From assembly GCF_000428845.1 (NCBI RefSeq), contig NZ_AUAS01000013.1:62001-126000 (forward strand): 64,000 nt of DNA, in the 5' to 3' direction. The position numbers were made by a program, and so were the translations under genes. Positions 37,654 to 46,420 of the stretch are shown here, one piece after another (positions within the stretch are counted from its first letter, which is position 1; the number at the start of each line of letters is the position of its first letter). The notes beneath the pieces were generated by a model. That model saw only the letters and a list, made by a program, of their open reading frames with translations. It was not told the DNA's origin and did no database searches. This DNA is from Dyadobacter alkalitolerans DSM 23607. Its GTDB lineage: Bacteria > Bacteroidota > Bacteroidia > Cytophagales > Spirosomataceae.

Positions 37654-39878
37654 ATGAAAACGTACAACATGATCCTGCTTTTTGCATTGCTCTGCTGCCA
37701 TGCGATCGCACAAACACCCGCACCCCAAAAAGTGCCAATCGAAAAAGCGCCGGAAAAGGCCAAAGATATTAATTTGAATGAAGTGGTTATTACGAAAAAG
37801 AAGCCGCTTATTGTCCAGGAAATTGATAAAACGGTTGTGAATGTGGAAGCAATGATCAGTGCGGCGGCCAGCAACACTTTGGAAGTTTTGGAAAAAACAC
37901 CGGGCATTTCCATCAACAGCAGTGGCGAGATCAGTCTCAACGGCCGTAGCGGCGTGCTGGTGCTGATCGACGGGAAAAACACTTACCTGTCGGGGCAGGA
38001 TCTTGCGGCATACCTGAAATCCTTGCCGGGCGGCAACCTGGATAAGATCGAGCTCATTGACAATCCATCGGCGAAGTACGACGCTTCGGGCAATGCGATC
38101 ATTAATATCAAGCTGAAGAAGAACAGGATCGGTGGACTTACCGGCAGCGTCTCCCTGGGTGCATCGCTTGGCAAATACGCCCGGAACAATGATGCGGTTA
38201 ACTTGAATTACAATCACAAAAAACTGAACCTCTTCGCGAACCTGGGCTATAATTATGAGAAAAACTATCGCAAAGATCATTTCGACAGGCGCTTTTTCAG
38301 TGAAGGCGGCGCACTGATCTCGACGGTTGACCTGCAAAATAATGTAGTGTACAAAGACCGCGGTTTCAACGCCAATATCGGAATGGATTATGCAGCAACT
38401 GCAAAGACAGTGTACGGTTTTATCTTCAATGTAAATAAGGGTGGGAGAAATGGTGTGTTTGATTATGAAAGCAGTGATTTTGATTCAAAAAATCGGCTGG
38501 AACGCACCGGAGAAGGCGATACGCGAGCCAAAGACACCAGGACGAACCTGGGTTTCAATTTCAATTTGCAACATAAATTTGATAACAAAGGCAACGAGCT
38601 TTCAGGAGATATTAACTATCTGAACTATAAATCAAATGGAAATCAGGCCTTGCAAAACTTCGCCTACGCACCGGAAGGCGCATTAATCGGACAAGAAACG
38701 TTCCGTTATGTCATCCCGGCCGGCATTGACATTTATACAGCCAAAGCAGACTACGTGCACCCACTGAAAAACAAAGCAAGGATTGAGGCGGGTTTCAAAT
38801 CGAGCATTGTGGACAATGATAACCTGAACGAATTTTACAATGTGAACGGCGCTGAGCAGACGATTGATAATAGCCAATCCAACCATTTTAAATACCATAA
38901 AATATTAACGCATTGTATTTGAATGGGCAGAAATTGTGGAAACGGCTGGGCGTTCAGATGGGATTACGTGCTGAAAATACATGGGTTAAGGGCAATCAGC
39001 TGGGCAACGACGAAGTGCGGGGCAGCAGTTTTACTAAAAACTATACAGGACTGTTCTCGAGCGCCTACATTAGCTACAAACTGGATACGCTGGGCAATAA
39101 TACATTGGGCCTGATGGCCGTCAGAAGGATCACCCGACCGAACTATCAGTTGCTCAATCCGTTCCTTTTTTATCGCGACCAATATTCGTACATATCCGGA
39201 AATCCGATGCTTAACCCGCAGTATCAGAGCCGGATAGAGTTAAAATTTCAGCATAAGCAGTTCCTGAATATGGGTTTGAGTTACAACAAATTTTCGGATC
39301 TTATTTTCCAGACCACAGAGGCCGTTAATGACGTTTTCACTACAAGGCCCAAGAATATTGCAGGTGGATTTATGGTTTTACTGAACACAACCGTGTCTAC
39401 TTCTCCCACCGAATGGTGGTATCTGAACTATACCGCCCGCGTTTCACACATGGGCATTAATGGTCGCGTTTACACGGAAAACCTGCATTTTGACACGAAT
39501 ATTCTGCGTTTGGAAATAAATAATTTCTTCACGATCAGCCCAAACTGGAATGCAGAGCTGGGCGGTTATTACGCCAGTCGCGATATGAACGGGCAGACAT
39601 TAACCCAGGGAATGTATCGGGTGAACGGTGCTTTGCAGAAAAAGATTTTGAAGGGAAAAGGCAGCCTGCGCGTTGCATTCGATGATTTGTTCCATTCGTG
39701 GGTTTATAATAACAGGTCGCTGAGCCTCAAACAGTCCGAATATTTCCAAACCAGTGAATCAGATACCCAGCGCATTAGTTTCGCAATGACCTACCGGTTT
39801 GGGAAGGAGACCTTCGCACGGAAACGTCGCCATAATAACAATGCTTCGGACGAGGAAAAGGGCAGAATTGACGGTTAA
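37654..39878 (+). pseudogene. Outer-membrane beta-barrel (PF14905-type TonB-dependent receptor) gene with a frameshift
   Basis: The first part (37654-38922) has a signal peptide, then a plug-like domain ('NTLEVLEKTPGISINSSGEI', 'SGVLVLIDGKNTYLSGQDL') and early barrel strands. It ends in a stop after 'NHFKYHKILTHCI'. The remaining barrel continues in the frame shifted by -1, from 'NINALYLNGQKLWKRLGVQM' to 39878. Adding one base after 38898 restores 'H-E-N-I-N-A', the sequence expected in this family, so a single base appears to be missing. There is no slippery heptamer. Either the gene is recently inactivated or the sequence has an error. Repaired, the protein would have about 741 residues. 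Confidence 0.85.
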
Positions 39879-40085
39879 CAGCGACCGCAGGAACATTCAG
39901 CTGATTATTTACGGAGGCAAATGGTCTCAACGGTTGGTTTTGGAGTAGAATGATTGTCGCAGGAAACGACCGGATTATTTTCGAGTAAATTATGAAAATA
40001 ACCTGCTTAACAAAATAATAAACCTGTCCAAACTGTTGGATAAAGGCTGAATTGTTGCTGTCAAAGCACTAAACCAAAACCCGTG

Positions 40086-41552
40086 ATGGAAAAAAAGAGT
40101 ACAACAAGTGAAAAGTCAACCTCTTCCAGGAGAGACTTTGTTAAAGCTGCAGGTGTGACCGCGGCAGGTTTTATGATTGTCCCAAGGCACGTGCTGGGTG
40201 GAAAAGGCTTCACCGCACCCAGCGACAGGCTGACGGTTGCGGGTGTAGGAGTAGGCGGAAAAGGGACATCAGATCTAGCGAGCTTTGCAAAAAGCGGGAA
40301 AGCCGACATTGCTTATTTATGCGATGTAGACGACCGCCGTGCTGCTACAAGCATTGCCAATTATCCCAAAGCCAAGTATTACAAGGACTTCCGGGAAATG
40401 TTTGAAAAAGAATCCAAAAACTTTGACGCAGTTTCGGTTTCCACGCCCGACCATACGCACGCAGTTGTAGCCATGGCGGCCATGCAGCTAGGTAAGCACG
40501 TTTATGTGCAAAAGCCGATGACACATGATATCTACGAGGCAAGAAAACTCACAGAAGCTGCTGCAAAATATAAAGTGGTGACCCAGATGGGAAATCAGGG
40601 CTCATCCGGCGACGGCGTAAGGACATTGCACGAATGGTACGACGCAGGCATCATTGGCGACGTCGACACGGTTTATATCTGGACCAACAGGCCGATATGG
40701 CCACAAGGCATTCCCTGGCCGTCCGAAAAACCACCGGTTCCAAAGGAACTTGATTGGGATCTCTGGCTCGGAACAGCACCTAAAAAAGATTATGTAGAAA
40801 ACCTGATCCCGGGAAGCTGGAGAGGATGGTGGGATTACGGAACCGGCGCACTAGGCGACCTGGGCTGCCACTTGATGGAAGCTCCGTTCCGCGTGCTGGG
40901 GTTGAAATATGCAACGGATATGCAGGCAAGTGTCGGCAGTGTTTTCACGGCTTTCGGCAAGAGAGGCATTTTCCCTGACAGTTGCCCGCCATCAAGCCAC
41001 GCAACATTAACTTTCCCCAAAACAGCCAAAACAAAAGGCCCGGTAACCATGCACTGGATGGACGGCGGCATTAAGCCGGAGCGTCCGGAGGAACTTGGCC
41101 CGAATGAGTTGTTCGGAGATGGCAACAGCGGTATTTTGTTTGTTGGTTCAAAAGGCAAAATGATGGCCAGCGAATACGCTGCTAACCCACGTTTGCTGCC
41201 ATTAACCAAAATGCAGGAAGTGAAAGTAAAACAAAAATTCGCCCGCGTACCAGGAAGTGCAGACGGTCACTACGCACAGTGGGTGGAAGGCTGCATCGCC
41301 GGTTACGGTAAGATGGAGCTAAGCTCACCATTCGAGCTAGCAGGTCCGCTAACCGAAGCAATCCTGGGTGCCAACCTCGCCATCCGCGGCGCAGATATGC
41401 CAAAGGCAAGAGAAGACGGAAAAGGCTTTACCTATCCAGGAAGCAACATGAAAATGCTTTGGGACGCTCAAAACATGAAGGTTACCAACTTCGACGAAGT
41501 AAACCAATTCGTCCGCCGGAATTACCGGGAAGGTTGGAGTTTGGGAGTTTAA
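40086..41552 (+). CDS. Exported Gfo/Idh/MocA family oxidoreductase
   Basis: From the ATG at 40086 the protein has 488 residues; the GTG one codon earlier is less likely. A twin-arginine signal ('SSRRDFVKAAGVTAAGFMIV') is followed by a Rossmann domain ('VAGVGVGGKGTSDLASFA'). The catalytic lysine segment is 'VYVQKPMTHDI'. The C-terminal half matches the long Bacteroidota/Planctomycetota branch ('YGTGALGDLGCHLMEAPFRV'). The substrate is unknown; sugars or inositols are typical. A terminator follows, so it is a single-gene transcript. Confidence 0.9.
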   Translation: MEKKSTTSEKSTSSRRDFVKAAGVTAAGFMIVPRHVLGGKGFTAPSDRLTVAGVGVGGKGTSDLASFAKSGKADIAYLCDVDDRRAATSIANYPKAKYYKDFREMFEKESKNFDAVSVSTPDHTHAVVAMAAMQLGKHVYVQKPMTHDIYEARKLTEAAAKYKVVTQMGNQGSSGDGVRTLHEWYDAGIIGDVDTVYIWTNRPIWPQGIPWPSEKPPVPKELDWDLWLGTAPKKDYVENLIPGSWRGWWDYGTGALGDLGCHLMEAPFRVLGLKYATDMQASVGSVFTAFGKRGIFPDSCPPSSHATLTFPKTAKTKGPVTMHWMDGGIKPERPEELGPNELFGDGNSGILFVGSKGKMMASEYAANPRLLPLTKMQEVKVKQKFARVPGSADGHYAQWVEGCIAGYGKMELSSPFELAGPLTEAILGANLAIRGADMPKAREDGKGFTYPGSNMKMLWDAQNMKVTNFDEVNQFVRRNYREGWSLGV

Positions 41553-41571
41553 GCTCTCAATAACTTTTAGC

Positions 41572-41604
41572 AAAAAAGGCCGTGACTACAATCACGGCTT
41601 TTTT
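41572..41604. terminator. Bidirectional terminator between converging genes
   Basis: Arms built on GCCGTGA/TCACGGC with A and T tracts on either side and one bulged G; the loop is 6 bases. It closes the Gfo/Idh gene and the NrtR-like gene. Confidence 0.85.
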
Positions 41605-41609
41605 GTGCC

Positions 41610-42338
41610 CTAACTCTTCCTGCGATACAGGTAGGGCGCCTTGTTAGCGGCGCCGGTGAATTTCTTTTCCAGGCGTTCCAACACATTCAGATCCAGGATC
41701 TTCTTTTGGAAATTGTTTCTTGCAAAAGGTTTGTCGAAAATGGTTTCGTAGAGCTCCTGCACATCTTTCATCGTAAATGTCTCGGGCAGGAGGTTGAATG
41801 CGATCAGCTTTTCGTCCAGGTTGAACCGGAGCGATTCTAATGCTTTTTCTACAATCTCGTTGTGGTCAATGATCATTTCCGGCAGTTCCTTGATGTTGTA
41901 CCAACCAATGGACGAGTCCAGTTCTGTTACTTCCGGGACGACCTTATCCAGTTCCACAAGCGCATAATAACCGATTGATACGAAGCGTCTTGTAAACCAG
42001 TCGAATTCTTTACCATGTTTTCCATTCCCATGAAGCAGGTCCGGATTCAGTTCAATGAGTTTATTGATAAAAACCAGGCTGTTTCTTGCGGCTTTTCCAA
42101 AGATGTAGAATTGATCCAGATAGATTTCGCTGATTCCGGTCCGTTGCTGAAGAATGCGGTTTGCCGCTGTATCAATGTCTTCGTCCTGAAAAACAAAACC
42201 ACCGGGTAAGGCCCAGAAATCACCGTTGAAATTGAGCTTAGGCACCAACACTTTCAATTGCTTGTCGTGATAACCAAATATCACACAGTCGATTGACAAC
42301 TGCTCAATGTAATTCTGTTCACTCGGATTACGCATCAT
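41610..42338 (-). CDS. NrtR-type regulator (NUDIX-like sensor with winged-helix domain)
   Basis: The 242 residues combine an N-terminal NUDIX-like domain (about 10-145; 'DFWALPGGFVFQDEDIDTAA') with a C-terminal winged helix typical of NrtR repressors (about 160-235; 'ETFTMKDVQELYETIFDKPF'). The catalytic Nudix box is degenerate: the REXXEE glutamates are replaced in 'AANRILQQRTGI'. It is therefore probably a ligand sensor and not a hydrolase. Bacteroidota use such proteins as sugar regulators, for example AraR. A perfect palindrome lies between this gene and the divergent ThuA-fusion gene, the likely target. Confidence 0.88.
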   Translation of the reverse strand: MMRNPSEQNYIEQLSIDCVIFGYHDKQLKVLVPKLNFNGDFWALPGGFVFQDEDIDTAANRILQQRTGISEIYLDQFYIFGKAARNSLVFINKLIELNPDLLHGNGKHGKEFDWFTRRFVSIGYYALVELDKVVPEVTELDSSIGWYNIKELPEMIIDHNEIVEKALESLRFNLDEKLIAFNLLPETFTMKDVQELYETIFDKPFARNNFQKKILDLNVLERLEKKFTGAANKAPYLYRRKS

Positions 42339-42385
42339 GTAGGTTTAGGAAATGTGGTATAATACAAATGTAAAATAGAAAAATA

Positions 42386-42412
42386 TTTATTGTCTAATTT
42401 TTAGACAATAAA
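42386..42412. promoter_or_regulatory. 27-bp perfect palindrome, putative operator of the NrtR-type regulator
   Basis: The arms TTTATTGTCTAA (42386-42397) and TTAGACAATAAA (42401-42412) flank three Ts with no mismatch. The site lies 47 bases before the regulator gene and 47 bases before the ThuA-fusion gene, just upstream of that gene's -7 element. This arrangement suits repression of both genes. Confidence 0.75.
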
Positions 42413-42423
42413 TAAATTAATGA

Positions 42424-42431
42424 TAACTTTG
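42424..42431 (+). promoter_or_regulatory. -7 promoter element of the ThuA-fusion gene
   Basis: TAACTTTG matches TAnnTTTG and lies 28 bases before the start codon. The expected -33 region falls within the right arm of the palindrome, which lacks a perfect TTTG. Confidence 0.55.
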
Positions 42432-42459
42432 CTTTACTTAATCAAAACTAAGATAACGG

Positions 42460-45400
42460 ATGAAAGTAAAGTCTCTACTATTAAGCATGCTCGCTTTGAG
42501 TTTTTGCTTAACGTTTCAATCTGCTGACGCGCAAACCCCAAAGGTGAATGTGTTGGTTTTCAGTAAGACCGCTTCTTTCAGGCACGAGTCCATTGCTGCC
42601 GGAAAAACAGCATTGACCAAAATGGCGAAAGACAAGGGTTTCGGTGTCAGCTTTACGGAAGATGCCAGCCAGTTTAATGAGCCTAACCTGAAAAAATACA
42701 ATACTGTTGTTTTTCTAAACACAACAGGCGATGTGCTGACCAATGAACAGCAAGTTGCGTTTGAGCGATACATTCAGGCGGGGGGAGGTTATACAGGCAT
42801 ACATGCCGCCACAGATACGGAATACGAATGGCCATGGTACGGTCAGCTCGCTGGCGCTTATTTCCTGGATCATCCCATGACACCCAGCAATGTGCAAAAA
42901 GGGAAATTTATCGTGACCGAAAAAAATCATTGGGCAACGCAAGGGATGCCGGATGAATTTGAAAGAACGGATGAGTTTTACAGCTTCAAAGACATTTCAC
43001 CCAAGATCAAAGTTGTACTTAAAATTGATGAAAAGAGCTATATAGGCGGTAAAAACCCCGATTTTCACCCGATGGGATGGTATCAGGAATTCGACGGCGG
43101 CCGCTCGTTTTACACGGCGATGGGACATACGGACGAGACATTCTCTGATCCTCTTTTCCTGAACCACCTGTATGCCGGGATTAAATATACAGCCGGCGGT
43201 GATTCACCAAAAACAGTGGATTTCTCCAAATCCCGACCTGAAGAGAACCGCTTTACAAAGGTGATCCTGGAAGAAAAGCTGGATGAGCCTATGGAGCTGA
43301 GCGTGCTGGACAGAGACCGTATCCTGTTCATTCAGCGCAAAGGAGAAGTGCGGCTTTATAATGTCAAAACGAAAGAATTGAAGAACATTGCTAACATTCC
43401 TGTCAGTACAAAATACAAAAACAAAGAAGGTAAGGAATCGACAGGCGAGGATGGGCTTTTGGGTTTGAACAAAGATCCAAACTTTGCTCAGAATCATTGG
43501 ATTTACCTATATTATTCCATACCCGAAGCGCCTAAGAATGTGCTGGCAAGGTTTGAAATGAAGGGCGACCTGCTGGATCTTGCAACCAAAAAAGTGCTGC
43601 TGGAAGTGGAGACGCAGCGTGAAGAATGCTGCCATACGGGTGGTTCAATTGCCTGGGACAAAGCGGGTAACCTATATTTATCGACAGGGGATAACACTAA
43701 CCCACATGGCTCGAATGGTTACAGCCCGAGTGATGAGCGCGAGGGAAGATCAGCCTGGGATGCGCAGAAATCTTCTGCCAATACGAATGATCTTCGTGGC
43801 AAAATCATACGCATTAAGCCGCAGCCGGATGGAACTTACACCATTCCGGAAGGCAATCTTTTTGCCAAAGGGACCCCGCAGACGTGTCCGGAAATTTTCA
43901 CAATGGGTCACAGAAACCCATTCAGGATCTCAGTGGACCAGAAAACGGGTTACGTATACTGGGGTGAGGTTGGTCCGGACGCAGCCAAACCGGATTCTAG
44001 CAGAGGACCTGCCGGGCATGACGAAGTAGGGCAGGCTCGTAAGGCTGGGAATTTTGGCTGGCCGCATTTTGTGGGAGATAATAAGGCATATAACAAGTTT
44101 GATTTTGCAGCAAGCAAGTCTCTGGAAAAGTGGGACGTTGCCGCGCCCACCAACAATTCGCCGAGCAATACTGGCTTAAAAGTGCTTCCACCGGCTCAAA
44201 AAGCATTCATCTGGTATCCATATGGTGCATCAAAGGAGTTTCCGTTAACAGGTAGCGGTGGCAGAAATGCAATGGCAGGCCCCGTTTTTTACTCGGACGG
44301 CTTCAAAAATGCGACTAATGCATTTCCGGCTTACTACAACGGCAAACTGCTTACTTACGACTGGATGCGCGGCTGGATTATGTCTGTGACGATGGATCAG
44401 GAAGGCAATTATGCTGCTATGGAGCGGTTTATGCCCAGCTACAAGTTCTCCAATCCGATGGACATGGAATTTGCAGAAAACGGAAATTTGTATATGCTGG
44501 AATACGGAACAGGCTGGTTTTCAGCGAATGATGATGCGCGCTTAATCCGCATTGAATATAACGGTGGCAATCGCAAACCGCAGATCCAGATGGCTGCTAA
44601 CAAAATGGGCGGCTCTGCCCCGCTTGCTTTGAAACTAGATGCAAAAAGAACGGTTGATGCCGACAATGATGTGCTGAACTATTCATGGAAAGTCACTTCA
44701 AAAAATGGTTTCTCAAAGCAGATCAACACTCCGGAAGCGAATTTGACGCTTACCAAGCTGGGTGTTTACAAAGCTACTTTGACCGTTAATGATGGTAAAG
44801 GCGGCGTCAGCACGCAGTCGATGGAAATCACGGTTGGCAACGAGCCGCCGGTATTAAGCCTCGATATGCCGATGGGTAACAAGTCGTTTTATGCTGCCAA
44901 CAAACTTTTCAATTATGATGTAAGAGTTTCTGACAAAGAAGACGGAACATTGGAAAAAGGCATTGAGGCAGACCGCGTTGCAGTGAACATTGATTACCTG
45001 GCCGAAGGTTTTGATAAGATCGCCATTGCGCAGGGACACCGTTCGGCAGATGCCAGCGCTGCATTTGCTCCGGGCAAAAAACTGATCGAAGCCAGTGATT
45101 GCAAAGCTTGCCACAGTGTGGATAAAAGGTCGATCGGTCCTGCTTACCGCGAGGTCTCAGCCAAATACAAGGGCGATAATTCGGCCGTTGAGAAGCTGAC
45201 TAAGAAAGTGATCGCTGGTGGGGGAGGCGTTTGGGGTGAAACGGCCATGGCAGCGCATCCCCAGCTTTCAGCAGCAGACGCTTCCGAAATGGTGAAATAC
45301 ATTCTGAATGTGACCAATGAAAAGCCGAAGGAGAAATCAATGCCTGCAAAAGGCAGCTATGTAGCCAAGGTTCCGGCGGGCGATAAAGGCAAGGGCGTAT

Positions 45401-45912
45401 TCATTGTAAGGGCTGCCTATGAGGATAGTGGCGCAAGCGGCTTGCCATCATTGAAATCGGAGAAAACGCTTGTATTGAAAAATGCAAAAATGGATATGCA
45501 CAATTTCGATGTGTATGAAGACATGATGAAGATAGCAAATGGTGGTATGAACCTGGCTATTGCTTCGAAATCAGGATGTTATGTTGTGCTTAAACAAACA
45601 GATCTGAGCGGAATTTCGGAGGTGCAGTTGCAAGCCATCGCACCAAAGCCGCAGGTTAATGCTGCCGGTGGAAAAGTAGAGCTGCGGCTCGACAGCCCTA
45701 CAGGCCCGGTAGTAGGAACGTCCGAATTCCTCGAACCGACCGAAAAAATGGATTTCAAACCAAACATCCTAAGTATTCCAATCAAACTGGCAGGGCAACC
45801 GGATGGCAAACTGCACGATGTTTACCTGGTATTTACCAATCCCAAAGCCGATGGACATTCGCTGATGGTTGTGCTTGGAGCGGAGTTTAAGCTTGCGGAA
45901 ATAAGTAATTAA
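42460..45912 (+). CDS. ThuA / PQQ-type sugar dehydrogenase / PKD / cytochrome c / carbohydrate-binding fusion protein
   Basis: This secreted 1150-residue protein has a signal peptide ('LALSFCLTFQSADAQ'). A ThuA-like domain spans about 26-245 ('VLVFSKTASFRHESIAAGKT'). A glucose/sorbosone-dehydrogenase beta-propeller follows from about 262 to 700 ('KVILEEKLDEPMELSVLDRD', 'GHRNPFRISVDQKTGYVYWG'), then a PKD domain (about 705-793). A c-type cytochrome has C881, C884 and H885 as the haem motif CKACH. A C-terminal carbohydrate-binding module-like domain runs from about 960 to the end. It probably oxidises a sugar or polyol in the periplasm and passes electrons to its own haem. The propeller's need for PQQ is inferred. 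The next gene follows after 42 bases. Confidence 0.9.
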   Translation: MKVKSLLLSMLALSFCLTFQSADAQTPKVNVLVFSKTASFRHESIAAGKTALTKMAKDKGFGVSFTEDASQFNEPNLKKYNTVVFLNTTGDVLTNEQQVAFERYIQAGGGYTGIHAATDTEYEWPWYGQLAGAYFLDHPMTPSNVQKGKFIVTEKNHWATQGMPDEFERTDEFYSFKDISPKIKVVLKIDEKSYIGGKNPDFHPMGWYQEFDGGRSFYTAMGHTDETFSDPLFLNHLYAGIKYTAGGDSPKTVDFSKSRPEENRFTKVILEEKLDEPMELSVLDRDRILFIQRKGEVRLYNVKTKELKNIANIPVSTKYKNKEGKESTGEDGLLGLNKDPNFAQNHWIYLYYSIPEAPKNVLARFEMKGDLLDLATKKVLLEVETQREECCHTGGSIAWDKAGNLYLSTGDNTNPHGSNGYSPSDEREGRSAWDAQKSSANTNDLRGKIIRIKPQPDGTYTIPEGNLFAKGTPQTCPEIFTMGHRNPFRISVDQKTGYVYWGEVGPDAAKPDSSRGPAGHDEVGQARKAGNFGWPHFVGDNKAYNKFDFAASKSLEKWDVAAPTNNSPSNTGLKVLPPAQKAFIWYPYGASKEFPLTGSGGRNAMAGPVFYSDGFKNATNAFPAYYNGKLLTYDWMRGWIMSVTMDQEGNYAAMERFMPSYKFSNPMDMEFAENGNLYMLEYGTGWFSANDDARLIRIEYNGGNRKPQIQMAANKMGGSAPLALKLDAKRTVDADNDVLNYSWKVTSKNGFSKQINTPEANLTLTKLGVYKATLTVNDGKGGVSTQSMEITVGNEPPVLSLDMPMGNKSFYAANKLFNYDVRVSDKEDGTLEKGIEADRVAVNIDYLAEGFDKIAIAQGHRSADASAAFAPGKKLIEASDCKACHSVDKRSIGPAYREVSAKYKGDNSAVEKLTKKVIAGGGGVWGETAMAAHPQLSAADASEMVKYILNVTNEKPKEKSMPAKGSYVAKVPAGDKGKGVFIVRAAYEDSGASGLPSLKSEKTLVLKNAKMDMHNFDVYEDMMKIANGGMNLAIASKSGCYVVLKQTDLSGISEVQLQAIAPKPQVNAAGGKVELRLDSPTGPVVGTSEFLEPTEKMDFKPNILSIPIKLAGQPDGKLHDVYLVFTNPKADGHSLMVVLGAEFKLAEISN

Positions 45913-45954
45913 AGAAAATAACAGTCAGTCTATCAATTTTAATTAACCAGAACA

Positions 45955-46338
45955 ATGAAAAGAACCTGTATGGCCTTCGTATTTTTGTTTTTAGGATTTG
46001 CTATTAACGGATTTTCCCAAACCGCAACAACGAACGACTTTTTCCTGGGTAAGTGGGAAGTTTTGGTTGTAGGCACTCCCGACGGAGATTCTAAACTGGT
46101 GACCGAATTAACCCGGGAAGACGGAAAACTGACCGGCGAACTGAAAGATCCGACCGGAAAAAACCCAAATGCTTTGCCAATCTCAAACATCATGGAGGAA
46201 GGTAACAAAATGACCATTTTCTTCGAAGCCCAAGGAACAGAAGTGTCTTTGGACCTGGCAAAAGTAGATGACGATCATTTAAAAGGCTCGGTAATGAACG
46301 GAATGTTTGATGCTACGGCGGTCCGGATTAAGGAGTAG
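45955..46338 (+). CDS. Small secreted protein of unknown function
   Basis: The 127 residues start with a signal peptide ending in 'NGFSQ'. The mature part is a short beta-rich protein ('FFLGKWEVLVVGTPDGDSKL', 'REDGKLTGELKDPTGK') with a lipocalin-like strand pattern. I recognise it only as a Bacteroidota hypothetical. It follows the ThuA-fusion gene by 42 bases and a terminator closes the pair, so it is probably under the same NrtR-type control. Confidence 0.7.
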   Translation: MKRTCMAFVFLFLGFAINGFSQTATTNDFFLGKWEVLVVGTPDGDSKLVTELTREDGKLTGELKDPTGKNPNALPISNIMEEGNKMTIFFEAQGTEVSLDLAKVDDDHLKGSVMNGMFDATAVRIKE

Positions 46339-46366
46339 GTTGGAGTTAATAGCTGAGTAATAGTTT

Positions 46367-46420
46367 AGCCCGAAAATGAGGTTTCATTCAAAATGTTTGA
46401 AACCTCATTTTGGGCTTTTT
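46367..46420. terminator. Large bidirectional hairpin terminator
   Basis: Nineteen- to twenty-base arms (about 46367-46386 and 46398-46416, with one bulge) end in TTTTT on the plus strand. It closes the plus-strand pair; on the other side the C25 peptidase pseudogene ends. Confidence 0.85.

Noticed and set aside
38880..38925. Programmed ribosomal frameshift in the outer-membrane barrel gene
   Set aside because: There is no slippery heptamer or obvious downstream stimulator, and a one-base loss restores the family sequence exactly.
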